Assembly (NCBI GenBank): GCA_015066225.1
Contig: SVOT01000001.1
Coordinates: 124,001 to 188,000 of the forward strand
DNA: 64,000 nt
DNA from: Oscillospiraceae bacterium
GTDB lineage: Bacteria > Bacillota > Clostridia > Oscillospirales > Acutalibacteraceae
Direction: 5' to 3'
Shown here in pieces: positions 45,683-54,023 of the stretch. The first letter of the stretch is position 1; each line of letters begins with the position of its first letter. The position numbers and the translations under genes were made by a program. The notes below the pieces were generated by a model. The model was not told the origin of the DNA. It saw only the letters and a program-made list of their open reading frames with translations, and ran no database searches.

Positions 45683-46417
45683 ATGTCAGTCGTTTCAATG
45701 AAACAATTACTCGAAGCAGGTGTTCACTTCGGACACCAGACAAGAAGATGGAACCCCAAAATGGCTCAGTACATCTTTACTGAAAGAAATGGTATCTATA
45801 TCATCGACCTTCAGAAGACTGTAAAGAAGCTTGAAGAGGCTTACACCTTCATCAACCAGATCGCTCAGGAGGGCGGCGAAGTTCTCTTCGTTGGTACAAA
45901 GAAGCAGGCTCAGGATTCTATCAAAGAAGAAGCAGAGCGTTGCGGTATGTCATTCGTTAATGCTCGTTGGCTTGGCGGTATGCTTACAAACTTCAACACA
46001 ATTCAGAAGAGAATCAGAAGACTTGCTCAGCTCAAAGCTATGGAAGCTGACGGTACTTTCGAACTTCTTCCCAAGAAAGAAGTTATTAAGCTCAACCTCG
46101 AAAGAGAAAAGCTTGAAAAATTCATGGGCGGCATCACAGAAATGAAAAAGATGCCCGCAGCAATGTTCATTGTTGACCCCAAGAAAGAAAGAATTGCAGT
46201 TCTCGAAGCAAAGAGACTCGGTATCCCGATCGTTGCCATCGTTGATACAAACTGTGATCCCGACGAAATCGATTACGTTATCCCCGGTAACGACGATGCT
46301 ATCCGTGCAGTTAAGCTTATTGCAGGTGCAATGGCTGATGCTATCATTGCAGGTCGTCAGGGCGAACAGAATGTTGCTGAAGCTGAAGAAGCAGAGGCAG
46401 AAGTAGTTGCTGAATAA
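45683..46417 (+). CDS. rpsB: 30S ribosomal protein S2
   Basis: Small-subunit protein. The start [27 protein letters not shown], the [14 protein letters not shown] motif ([14 protein letters not shown]), [12 protein letters not shown] and [26 protein letters not shown] are fully conserved. A short acidic Glu/Ala tail ends the 244 residues. It has a perfect AAGGAGG and is followed by tsf, the universal rpsB-tsf pair. An 87-codon frame across its leader and start is a non-coding shadow. Confidence 0.98.
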   Translation: MSVVSMKQLLEAGVHFGHQTRRWNPKMAQYIFTERNGIYIIDLQKTVKKLEEAYTFINQIAQEGGEVLFVGTKKQAQDSIKEEAERCGMSFVNARWLGGMLTNFNTIQKRIRRLAQLKAMEADGTFELLPKKEVIKLNLEREKLEKFMGGITEMKKMPAAMFIVDPKKERIAVLEAKRLGIPIVAIVDTNCDPDEIDYVIPGNDDAIRAVKLIAGAMADAIIAGRQGEQNVAEAEEAEAEVVAE

Positions 46418-46430
46418 TTAAAGTTTCATA

Positions 46431-46450
46431 AGGCGGAATCTTTTCCGCCT
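46431..46450 (+). terminator. Weak hairpin between rpsB and tsf
   Basis: AGGCGGAA (46431-46438) pairs perfectly with TTCCGCCT (46443-46450) around a 4-base loop, but only a broken T-tract follows. It may act as a partial terminator lowering tsf relative to rpsB, or protect the mRNA end. Confidence 0.5.
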
Positions 46451-46478
46451 ATTGATTTTGATAAAGGAGGAATATCCC

Positions 46479-47576
46479 ATGGCATTTACAGCTCTGGATG
46501 TTAAAAACTTGAGAGAAAAAACAGGCGTTGGTATGATGGAGTGCAAAAAGGCACTTACAGAAGCTGACGGTGATATGGATAGAGCTTTTGAAATTCTTCG
46601 TGAAAGAGGTCTTGCTGCTTCTGAGAAGAAAGCAAGTAGAATCGCTGCTGAAGGTGCAATTATTGCATACACAGATGAAGCTGCAAAGGTTACTGTTCTT
46701 CTTGAAATCAACTCTGAGACAGACTTCGTTGGTAAAAATGAAAAATTCCAGGAATTCGGTCTCAATGTTGCTAAAACAATTGCTGCTAACAAGCCCGCTT
46801 CCGTTGAAGCTCTTGCTGACCTTAAACTTGTGGATTCTGACAGAACAGTTACTGAAAACCTCAATGACCTTATCCTCGTTATCGGCGAAAACCTCAAAAT
46901 TCGCCGTTTTGAAATCGTTGAAGGCGACGTTGTAACATATATCCACGGCGGCGGTGCTGTTGGTGTTGCTGTTAAATTTGAAACAAACCTCAGCGACAAA
47001 GCAGAATTCGTTGCAATGGGCAAAAACATTGCTATGCAGGTTGCTGCAATGCGCCCCGAGTATCTTGGTAAAGATTCTATCTCTGAAGATGAGCTTGCAA
47101 AGATGAAATCCATCACAATTGACAGCTCTCTCAACAAACCCGAATCTCTTCCCAAGCCCATTCTTACAGCTCTCTTTGATAAGGCTATTGCTGAAAACCT
47201 TTTCAGCGCTGAGGATGTCGCTGCTTATGAAGAAAACAAGAAGAGCCCTTATCTCTTCAACTTCCTTTCAAAAGAAGCAGTTGCTACTCTTGCACAGCTT
47301 GCTATCGCAGGTAAAGAAGAATACATTACAAATAAAATCTTTGCAGGTGCAGTTGAAGGTCGTATCAAGAAACAGATTAAAGAAATCTGCCTTCTTGAAC
47401 AGACATTTGTTCGTTCAGACCTTTTCGACGGTACAGTTGCAGGTTATGTTGCAAATGTTGCAAAAACAACAGGTGCTGACATTAAGGTTGTTAACTTTAT
47501 TCGTCTTGAAAAAGGCGAAGGTCTCGAAAAAAGAGAAGACAATTTTGCTGACGAAGTTGCCAGCATGATGAAATAA
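46479..47576 (+). CDS. tsf: Elongation factor Ts, with internal insertion
   Basis: Nucleotide exchange factor of EF-Tu. The N-terminal UBA domain (VKNLREKTGVGMMECKKALTE), the TDFV-x-N core and the repeated core domain with MQVAAMRPEYL and ICLLEQTFV are clear. It has 365 residues against the usual 290-300; the extra length lies between about 205 and 290, before VEGRIKKQI, where a helical segment of about 40-60 residues is added. AAAGGAGG precedes ATG 46479. The insertion probably extends the subdomain near the coiled coil; its effect is unknown. Confidence 0.95.
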   Translation: MAFTALDVKNLREKTGVGMMECKKALTEADGDMDRAFEILRERGLAASEKKASRIAAEGAIIAYTDEAAKVTVLLEINSETDFVGKNEKFQEFGLNVAKTIAANKPASVEALADLKLVDSDRTVTENLNDLILVIGENLKIRRFEIVEGDVVTYIHGGGAVGVAVKFETNLSDKAEFVAMGKNIAMQVAAMRPEYLGKDSISEDELAKMKSITIDSSLNKPESLPKPILTALFDKAIAENLFSAEDVAAYEENKKSPYLFNFLSKEAVATLAQLAIAGKEEYITNKIFAGAVEGRIKKQIKEICLLEQTFVRSDLFDGTVAGYVANVAKTTGADIKVVNFIRLEKGEGLEKREDNFADEVASMMK

Positions 47577-47587
47577 GATTTCAATTG

Positions 47588-47622
47588 AGGGCGGCTTTCA
47601 TTGAAAGTCGCTCTATACTTTT
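47588..47622 (+). terminator. Terminator after tsf
   Basis: AGGGCGGCTTTC (47588-47599) pairs with GAAAGTCGCTCT (47603-47614), several G-U pairs, followed by ATACTTTTT. Confidence 0.75.
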
Positions 47623-47674
47623 TCGATGTTTAAAAATCCAATTTTTGTAAACTATATAAAGTGGTGAGATTATT

Positions 47675-48865
47675 ATGGAAAGAAAAGTCGGTACTGTATC
47701 AAGAGGTATTCGTTGCCCAATTATCCGTGAAGGCGACAACCTTGTTGATATTGCAGTAAACAGCGTTATTGAAGCCGCAGAGAGTGAAGGCTTTGAGCTT
47801 CGTGACCGTGATGTAGTTGCTCTTACAGAGTCAATTGTTGCACGAGCACAGGGTAACTATGCAACTGTGCAGAACATTGCTGATGACGTAAAGGCAAAGC
47901 TTGGTGGCGAAACTATCGGTGTTATTTTTCCCATTCTTTCAAGAAACCGTTTTGCAATCTGCCTCAAAGGTATTGCAAAGGGTGCAAAGAAAGTTGTTCT
48001 TATGCTCAGTTACCCCAGCGATGAGGTTGGTAACTCTCTTTTGACATATGACCAGCTTGATAATGCAGGAATTAACCCTTATTCAGATGTTCTTTCCCTT
48101 GAAAAATACAGAGAACTTTTTGGTGAGAATAAGCACGAATTCACTGGCGTCGATTATGTTGCATATTATTCAGATATAATCAAAGAAGCCGGTGCAGAGG
48201 TTGAGATTGTTTTTGCTAACCAGGCTAAAACTATTCTTGATTATACAGATTGTGTTCTCACTTGCGATATCCACACACGTGCAAGAACCAAAAGAATTCT
48301 TAAAGCAGCAGGTGCAAAGGTTGTTTGCGGACTTGATGATATTCTTACATCACCCGTTAACGGTGGCGGATGCAATGAGGCTTACGGTCTTTTGGGCTCA
48401 AATAAATCTACTGAAGACACTATAAAGCTTTTCCCGAGAGAGTGTAACGGCCTTGTAAAAGAGATTCAAGCAGAATTTCTTAAACGAACAGGCAAACATA
48501 TTGAGGTTATGGTTTATGGCGATGGCGCATTTAAGGATCCTCAGGGTAAAATCTGGGAGCTTGCTGACCCCGTAGTTTCTCCCGCACACACCGAAGGCCT
48601 TATCGGTACACCTAACGAGCTTAAACTTAAATACCTTGCTGATAATGACTTTAAAGGTCTTTCCGGTGCAGAGCTTAAAGAAGCTATTTCAAACAGCATT
48701 AAGGCAAAATCCGGCAACCTTGTTGGTAATATGGCATCTCAGGGAACAACACCCAGACAGCTTACAGACCTTATAGGTTCACTTTGCGACCTTACAAGCG
48801 GTTCAGGTGATAAAGGTACACCTATTATTCTTGTTCAAGGCTATTTCGATAATTATACAGATTGA
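47675..48865 (+). CDS. CofE-like coenzyme F420-0:glutamate ligase family protein
   Basis: CofE adds glutamates to F420-0. This 396-residue protein has the CofE-like N-terminal region (GTVSRGIRCPIIREGDNLVDI, DRDVVALTESIVARAQG) and the nucleotide/metal-binding part with VYGDGAFKDPQGKIWELADPVVSPAHT and a GNMASQGTTPRQLTDL segment. No other F420 gene is in the window and most Clostridia lack F420, so the real substrate is probably another acid-amino acid pair; homologues of this kind occur in many Firmicutes. GTGGTGAG precedes the ATG. guaA follows after 23 bases, likely as one operon. Confidence 0.75.
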   Translation: MERKVGTVSRGIRCPIIREGDNLVDIAVNSVIEAAESEGFELRDRDVVALTESIVARAQGNYATVQNIADDVKAKLGGETIGVIFPILSRNRFAICLKGIAKGAKKVVLMLSYPSDEVGNSLLTYDQLDNAGINPYSDVLSLEKYRELFGENKHEFTGVDYVAYYSDIIKEAGAEVEIVFANQAKTILDYTDCVLTCDIHTRARTKRILKAAGAKVVCGLDDILTSPVNGGGCNEAYGLLGSNKSTEDTIKLFPRECNGLVKEIQAEFLKRTGKHIEVMVYGDGAFKDPQGKIWELADPVVSPAHTEGLIGTPNELKLKYLADNDFKGLSGAELKEAISNSIKAKSGNLVGNMASQGTTPRQLTDLIGSLCDLTSGSGDKGTPIILVQGYFDNYTD

Positions 48866-48888
48866 TAATAAACGGAGGTTTAACTGTT

Positions 48889-49869
48889 ATGGAAATGATT
48901 AAAAGACCCGACGATATGCAAAGAATTACAACAGTTGAACTTGCAGAGGCTTTTATTGCCGAACAAGTTGAAAAGGTTCGCAAGCAGGTTGGCGATAAAA
49001 AAGTTCTTCTTGCTCTTTCAGGTGGTGTTGACTCTTCAGTTGTTGCCGCGCTTCTTATTAAGGCAATCGGCAAACAGCTTGTTTGTGTTCACGTTAACCA
49101 CGGTCTTATGAGAAAAGGCGAGAGTGAGCAGGTTATTGAAGTTTTCGGCAAACAGCTCGATGCTAACCTTATCTATATTGATGCAACAGACCGTTTCCTT
49201 GATAAGCTCGCAGGTGTCAGCGATCCTGAAAAGAAACGTAAAATTATCGGTAACGAATTTATTGTTGTTTTTGATGAGGAAGCCAAGAAGCTTGAGGGCA
49301 TCTCATTCCTTGCTCAGGGCACAATTTACCCTGATATCCTTGAAAGTGACGGCGTGAAAGCCCACCACAACGTTGGCGGTCTTCCCGAAGAAATGGCAAT
49401 GGAGCTTGTTGAACCCGTAGCACTTCTTTATAAAGATGAAGTACGTGTTGTCGGTTCAGCACTCGGCCTTCCCGATGAAATGGTTTACCGTCAGCCGTTC
49501 CCCGGTCCCGGACTTGGTGTTCGTTGCCTCGGTGCTATAACTCGTGACAGACTTAACGCTCTCAGAGAAGCTGACGCTATTCTTCGTGAAGAATTTGACA
49601 AAAACGGTCTTGCCGGCAAGGTTTGGCAGTATTTTATTGCTGTTCCCGATGTTAAGAGCGTTGGCGTAAGAGATGGCAAAAGATACGAAGGTTGGCCCGC
49701 AATCATTCGTGCTGTCAACACAACAGACGCAATGAGCGCAACTATTGAAGAGATTCCCTACGCTCTTCTCCACAAAATCACAGACAGAATCACTCACGAG
49801 GTTGAAGGCATCAACCGTGTTCTTTATGACCTCACTCCGAAGCCCATCGGAACAATCGAGTGGGAATAA
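48889..49869 (+). CDS. guaA: GMP synthase ATP-pyrophosphatase subunit (no glutaminase domain)
   Basis: Amidates XMP to GMP using ATP. The 326-residue protein holds the PP-loop SGGVDSS at 44-50, VNHGLMRKGE, the QPFPGPGLGVR motif and the dimerisation end KPIGTIEWE. The N-terminal class I glutamine amidotransferase of ordinary bacterial GuaA (about 190 residues) is absent; about 25 residues precede the PP-loop domain. It is therefore the GuaA-B type, as in archaea, needing a separate glutaminase subunit or free ammonia. GGAGGT precedes ATG 48889. A perfect terminator follows. Confidence 0.92.
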   Translation: MEMIKRPDDMQRITTVELAEAFIAEQVEKVRKQVGDKKVLLALSGGVDSSVVAALLIKAIGKQLVCVHVNHGLMRKGESEQVIEVFGKQLDANLIYIDATDRFLDKLAGVSDPEKKRKIIGNEFIVVFDEEAKKLEGISFLAQGTIYPDILESDGVKAHHNVGGLPEEMAMELVEPVALLYKDEVRVVGSALGLPDEMVYRQPFPGPGLGVRCLGAITRDRLNALREADAILREEFDKNGLAGKVWQYFIAVPDVKSVGVRDGKRYEGWPAIIRAVNTTDAMSATIEEIPYALLHKITDRITHEVEGINRVLYDLTPKPIGTIEWE

Positions 49870-49895
49870 TGATAACTAAATATTATAGTGTTAAA

Positions 49896-49930
49896 GTAGC
49901 AGACCGTGATTTCACGGTCTGCTACTTTTT
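49896..49930. terminator. Perfect terminator between guaA and the MocR gene
   Basis: Fourteen bases at 49896-49909 pair perfectly with 49912-49925 across a 2-base gap (in practice a 4-base loop), followed by TTTTT on the + strand. It lies close after the convergent mocR stop too. Confidence 0.92.
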
Positions 49931-49947
49931 GTATCGTTATTCTGTTT

Positions 49948-51030
49948 TTATATAGATAATTCTTTTCTTTTACTCCTTCTGACACGGTTAATGTGCCTTT
50001 CAAAGTCACCGTTATTAATGAGTTCGGTGAGAACGTATTGCATGAATGTTGGTACTGTGCAGGAATAAAAACCAAGCTTCTTTTCAAATTCCGGCACAAG
50101 GTGTTTCGGCAAAACCATATAACCGATTCTAAGTGATGGTGATATTGTTTTTGAAAATGTGTTAAGATAAATGACGTTATCTTTATCAGAAAGTGCAAAG
50201 AGAGTCTCTGTTGGTTTTGCAGAAACTGAAAATTCTGATTCAAAATCATCTTCTATGATATAGCGGCTTCCTTCATACGACCAGCGAACGTACTCGTGGC
50301 GTTTTGAGGCGGTTGCGGTAACTCCGCTTGGATAACTTCTGTACGGTGTTGTGTGCAAAACGGTTGCTTTTGTTTTTGATAGTGCGGCGCTATCAATTCC
50401 TGAATTAGTCAAAACAAGCGAATCGTAAATGATTTCTGTTGCAATGTAAACTTGCTCAATTTTTTTGTAAGAAGGCGATTCGATTGCATAGATTCTGTTC
50501 CTACCGAGAAGCTCGACAATGAGACTGTATAAATACTCCGAACCCGAGCCAATAATTATCTGTTCAGCGTCGACGTAAATACCTCTGTTTCTTGCTAAAT
50601 AATGCTGAATTGCCGAGCGCAACTCTAGGCAACCGCTGTTTGGTGATTTGACAAGCAGCAATTCACCGTTTTCAGTTAAAACCTTTCGCATTGTTTTGCT
50701 AAAAACAGACATCGGAAAGGTAGGAGAGTCGGAAGTAATTTGGCGTACATCGTGCTTTGCTTTGTTTTCATCGATATTTACAAAACCGTCTGTTTGTTTG
50801 AATGTAACAAAATAACCGCTGCGTTCTCGTGGCTCAATGTATCCTTCATCGCACAAAAGCTCATAAGCATGCTCAACTGTAACTGTGCTGACCCCTGTTT
50901 CTTCAGAAAGGCTTCTTTTTGAGGGCAGTTTCGTATTATATGCATAGCTTTCAGAAACAATATCGTCTCTGATTTGTTTGTATAATTGAAGATAGAAGGG
51001 GCGATTTTCTTTGTCTATAATATATTTCAT
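49948..51030 (-). CDS. MocR-type GntR/aminotransferase regulator, C-terminally short
   Basis: A GntR winged helix (about 1-75, FYLQLYKQIRDDI, LPSKRSLSEETGVSTVTVEHAYELL) fused to a fold-type I aminotransferase-like domain with the PLP Lys in LNTFSKTISPSLRIGYMVLP. It ends at 360 residues, about 100 short of usual MocR/PdxR proteins (450-490), with RHINRVRRSKRKELSI running into a stop 20 bases from the guaA terminator. No frame nearby continues it, so it is either a shortened but working regulator or decaying. The start at 51030 stands 14-15 bases from AAGGAG, unusually far. It is divergent from an ECF S component, the typical layout for vitamin B6 uptake control. Confidence 0.82.
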   Translation of the reverse strand: MKYIIDKENRPFYLQLYKQIRDDIVSESYAYNTKLPSKRSLSEETGVSTVTVEHAYELLCDEGYIEPRERSGYFVTFKQTDGFVNIDENKAKHDVRQITSDSPTFPMSVFSKTMRKVLTENGELLLVKSPNSGCLELRSAIQHYLARNRGIYVDAEQIIIGSGSEYLYSLIVELLGRNRIYAIESPSYKKIEQVYIATEIIYDSLVLTNSGIDSAALSKTKATVLHTTPYRSYPSGVTATASKRHEYVRWSYEGSRYIIEDDFESEFSVSAKPTETLFALSDKDNVIYLNTFSKTISPSLRIGYMVLPKHLVPEFEKKLGFYSCTVPTFMQYVLTELINNGDFERHINRVRRSKRKELSI

Positions 51031-51033
51031 CTG

Positions 51034-51071
51034 GTTATATAAAATACTCCTTATTTGGTGATTGTTATATA
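51034..51071. promoter_or_regulatory. Direct repeats between mocR and the ECF gene
   Basis: GTTATATA occurs at 51034-51041 and again at 51064-51071, 30 bases apart, about three helical turns, on the same strand. MocR regulators are known to bind spaced direct repeats, so this is a candidate operator; AT-rich repeats can also arise by chance. Confidence 0.35.
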
Positions 51072-51122
51072 GTCAGATTTAGTATACATTTTTCTCAGTA
51101 GGTTGTAAAGGGGTTTATAAAA

Positions 51123-51626
51123 ATGAATTCTAAAACAAAAAAATTGGTTATAGCATCATTAATGGCGGCTATCACTTGTATAGCAACAATGATTATCCAC
51201 ATCCCTTCACCGCTTAAAGGATATTTGAATCTTGGCGACTGTGTTGTACTGTTATCGGGATGGATGCTTTCACCTGTATACGGCTTTTTCGCTGCCGGAC
51301 TCGGTTCAGCCCTGGCAGACGTTTTTTCGGGTTATGCACTCTATGCTCCTGCCACGTTTATTATAAAAGGCGTTATGGCTTTAATTGCTTTTTATTGTTT
51401 TAAGCTGTTACATAATAAGCTTTCAGAATTATCATCCGGAATAATCAGCGGAGCATCTGCAGAGCTTTTTATGGTTTTGGGTTATTTTATATTTGAAGGT
51501 TTCCTGTATGGTTTTTTGCCGTCAGCTGTAAATATCCTGCCGAACGCATTACAGGGCGTGGCCGGTTTAGTTATCAGCCTCTTTTTAATTACGGTATTTA
51601 AAAAGAATAAGTTGTCTTTTAAATAA
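51123..51626 (+). CDS. ECF transporter substrate-binding (S) component
   Basis: A 167-residue integral membrane protein with five to six hydrophobic segments. The start KKLVIASLMAAITCIATMIIHIP, the YLNLGDCVVLLSGWMLSPVYGFFAAGLGSALAD stretch and the second YAPATFIIKGVMALI are typical of S components of vitamin importers that share the energising EcfT/EcfA module. No EcfA or EcfT gene is here. Divergence from a MocR/PdxR-type regulator suggests a vitamin B6 compound as substrate, by genome context only. AAAGGGG precedes the ATG. Confidence 0.82.
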   Translation: MNSKTKKLVIASLMAAITCIATMIIHIPSPLKGYLNLGDCVVLLSGWMLSPVYGFFAAGLGSALADVFSGYALYAPATFIIKGVMALIAFYCFKLLHNKLSELSSGIISGASAELFMVLGYFIFEGFLYGFLPSAVNILPNALQGVAGLVISLFLITVFKKNKLSFK

Positions 51627-51635
51627 TTTATAAAC

Positions 51636-51664
51636 TTGACAAAAGAATAATTTGCGATTAATAT
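51636..51664 (+). promoter_or_regulatory. Sigma-A promoter for the MFS gene
   Basis: TTGACA (51636-51641), 17 bases, TAATAT (51659-51664). Confidence 0.7.
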
Positions 51665-51731
51665 ACTCGTGATTATCAGATAGCTTTCGTTTTATCTATG
51701 CTACTTGTTTATTTGTACCTGGAAGTGAATT

Positions 51732-52988
51732 ATGAGTATTTTAGCAACAAAAAATAATTATAAATATACTAAGCTTGCGTGTTATTGTGCTTATTTTACA
51801 ATGTCATCGGTTTTTAGCCTGCCACCTCTTTTATTTGTCACGCTACACAATATGTATGGCATTTCATACACGCTGTTGGGTACGTTGGTTCTCGTGAATT
51901 TTTGTACCCAGCTTTTTATTGACTTGGTATTTTCATTTTTTTCGAAACATTTTAATATCAAAAAAATAGTTCGTGTTATGCCGTTGATAACATCTTTTGG
52001 TATGATGCTTTATGCATTGATACCAATGCTTATCCCGGAATACGCCTATTTAGGGTTAGTTGTCTCAACAGTAATTTTTTCTGTTGCTTCCGGTCTTTCT
52101 GAGGTACTTCTCAGTCCTATGATTGCGGCTATTCCATCCAAAAACCCACAGAAAGATATGAGTATGCTTCACTCCTTATACGCATTTGGTGTATTTACTG
52201 TTGTTTTGATTAGTACCCTTTTCTTAAAAATATTCGGAACACATAATTGGATGTTTTTAACTATGCTTTTAGCTTCACTTCCTGTTGTTGCCGCTGTTTT
52301 GTTTATGATTTCACCCATGCCCGATATGCAGCCTTCGGCTGACGTTCAAACGCAAAAACAATCAAGAAGGCACTATGGCGATCTTTTGCTCTGCGTTGGT
52401 TGCATTTTCTTTGGTAGCTGTGCCGAGGGTGCTATGTCTAACTGGATTTCAAGTTATATGGAAAACGCTCTGAAAATAGATAAAGCATTAGGTGATGTAC
52501 TTGGTATGGCGATGTTTGCAGTGCTGTTAGGCTTGACACGTATCCTTTATGCAAAATTCGGCAAGAATATTTTTAAAATGCTTTTTATATGTATGATAGG
52601 CTCTGTTATTTGTTACATAACTGTCGGGTTATCAATGAACGTTATTATTGCTTTTCTTGCCTGTGTTTTAACCGGGGTGTTTACCTCGATGCTTTGGCCG
52701 GGTTCGTTAATTATGATGGAAGAAAACGTGCCGAAAGCAGGCGTGGCTGCGTTCGCTCTTATGGCGGCGGGTGGTGACTTGGGTGCCTCCGTTTCACCGC
52801 AATTGGCAGGCATTATTATTGATAATGTAACAATAAGTGATTTTGCTTTGAAGCTTTCTGAGGTTTCAGGTCTGTCAACTGAACAAATCGCAATTAAAGC
52901 GGCGATGCTTTCTATCGCGGTATTCCCTATGGTTGGTTGCGTTGTTCTTTATGCAACTTATTCCAGATTTAAAAAAAGAAAAATATAA
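51732..52988 (+). CDS. Major facilitator superfamily transporter
   Basis: A 418-residue membrane protein with twelve hydrophobic segments and a central loop near 195-205 rich in Gln/Lys/Arg. The first half shows YGISYTLLGTLVLVNFCTQLFIDL, the second GSCAEGAMSNWISSYMENAL and SMLWPGSLIMMEENVP; the latter resembles the fucose/glucose/FucP-like and YbjJ-like MFS branches. Substrate is unknown. It has its own promoter and terminator, so it is a single transcription unit. CTGGAAG precedes the ATG, a modest ribosome binding site. Confidence 0.85.
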   Translation: MSILATKNNYKYTKLACYCAYFTMSSVFSLPPLLFVTLHNMYGISYTLLGTLVLVNFCTQLFIDLVFSFFSKHFNIKKIVRVMPLITSFGMMLYALIPMLIPEYAYLGLVVSTVIFSVASGLSEVLLSPMIAAIPSKNPQKDMSMLHSLYAFGVFTVVLISTLFLKIFGTHNWMFLTMLLASLPVVAAVLFMISPMPDMQPSADVQTQKQSRRHYGDLLLCVGCIFFGSCAEGAMSNWISSYMENALKIDKALGDVLGMAMFAVLLGLTRILYAKFGKNIFKMLFICMIGSVICYITVGLSMNVIIAFLACVLTGVFTSMLWPGSLIMMEENVPKAGVAAFALMAAGGDLGASVSPQLAGIIIDNVTISDFALKLSEVSGLSTEQIAIKAAMLSIAVFPMVGCVVLYATYSRFKKRKI

Positions 52989-52993
52989 ATTAT

Positions 52994-53035
52994 GAGCTGT
53001 AAAAAACGAGTGCATCGTTTTTTACAGCTCAATTT
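52994..53035. terminator. Bidirectional terminator after the MFS gene
   Basis: Sixteen bases at 52994-53009 pair perfectly with 53015-53030 around GTGCA, then AATTTTT. It also sits at the end of the convergent ABC operon. Confidence 0.9.
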
Positions 53036-54013
53036 TTAGAAGATTATTGATACTATTGCAATGAATATTCCTAAAGAACAAGCGGCAAGAGCACTTGTTG
53101 CAAAGCATAATTTCTTGTAAAGCTTCTTCGATTTAATTGCAAATATCAAGGAGACTATAGTAGCGGCTGCAGGTATGCCACCAAATACAATGGTGAAGAA
53201 AACCTTAGATATTCCCGAGGATAGCTCGTCGTCATACAAAAAGCCGTAGTCATCGTCATAAAACTTTTCTTCACCCTCGGTGAGCATAGCAATTGCATTT
53301 TCATCTGTTATCTCATAAACAGGCAGGTTATCGATATTATAGTTTTCATAAAAGTCCGATTGGGATTCTGCACCAATCTCAGAATAATCCAAGAAATAAT
53401 ATCGATCGTTGTGTGAAATTATTTCACCTACAGATGCTCTGAAGCTGTTATCACTTGCTGCGGCGTAAACAGTGAAGCTCATATCGTTCGTAATCTCAGT
53501 TTTTGTGCCCTCTATTAACACTTCTCTGTCAAGATTAATTGTATTTCCCTCGGGGTAAAAGAAATCCACCAAATAATTTTCGCATTTTCCTTGAGTTACT
53601 TTTTTATATTCCTCGATATAATCATCTCTAAGGTAGGTTACCGAAAGAGATGCACCATCATAATAATAAATTATTGCATCTATGATAGTTCCCTGTGAAT
53701 TTGAACTCAATTCAACACTTTCAACTATTTCACTTTGAGTGTCGCTGAGCATATGCTCATAAATGTTATATTGCATTTTGTCGTTATATATAACGACTTC
53801 GTCAGCATCGGTGTATCCCTCGATTTCAGCAACTACATTATCGTAGTTGTATTCGATTTTTGATGCATCTACTCGTGAATAAACGTAACCATTGCAATAC
53901 AGTTTTAAAAAATCTTCAGAAAACGTAACAACATTATCTGTTGCAAGAGAAGTTAAACCGAGAGAAAATGATAATACTACAATTAATAAAACTGACATAA
54001 TTTTTTTCATCAT
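53036..54013 (-). CDS. Exported membrane-anchored protein of the ABC operon
   Basis: I do not recognise a family. The 325-residue protein has a signal peptide (KKIMSVLLIVVLSFSLGLTSLA, cleavage near residue 25), a long acidic Tyr/Asp-rich extracytoplasmic region (about 26-265) and two C-terminal membrane helices (about 272-295 and 303-323). It is the last gene of the GntR-ABC operon, 10 bases after the permease, so it is likely to be a sensor or accessory part of that exporter. Confidence 0.65.
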   Translation of the reverse strand: MMKKIMSVLLIVVLSFSLGLTSLATDNVVTFSEDFLKLYCNGYVYSRVDASKIEYNYDNVVAEIEGYTDADEVVIYNDKMQYNIYEHMLSDTQSEIVESVELSSNSQGTIIDAIIYYYDGASLSVTYLRDDYIEEYKKVTQGKCENYLVDFFYPEGNTINLDREVLIEGTKTEITNDMSFTVYAAASDNSFRASVGEIISHNDRYYFLDYSEIGAESQSDFYENYNIDNLPVYEITDENAIAMLTEGEEKFYDDDYGFLYDDELSSGISKVFFTIVFGGIPAAATIVSLIFAIKSKKLYKKLCFATSALAACSLGIFIAIVSIIF

Positions 54014-54023
54014 TTTACCCTCC

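Noticed and set aside
45520..45783. An 87-codon open frame across the rpsB leader
   Set aside because: It overlaps the promoter, the structured leader and the start of rpsB in another frame; composition is not that of a protein and it lacks a ribosome binding site.
46418..47161. 247-codon antisense frame opposite tsf
   Set aside because: tsf is certain and fully conserved; the antisense frame is open because of codon bias and matches no family I know.
49824..50249. Frame next to the truncated MocR gene that might hold its missing C-terminus
   Set aside because: The translation shows no aminotransferase features and crosses the guaA terminator, so it is not a frameshifted continuation.
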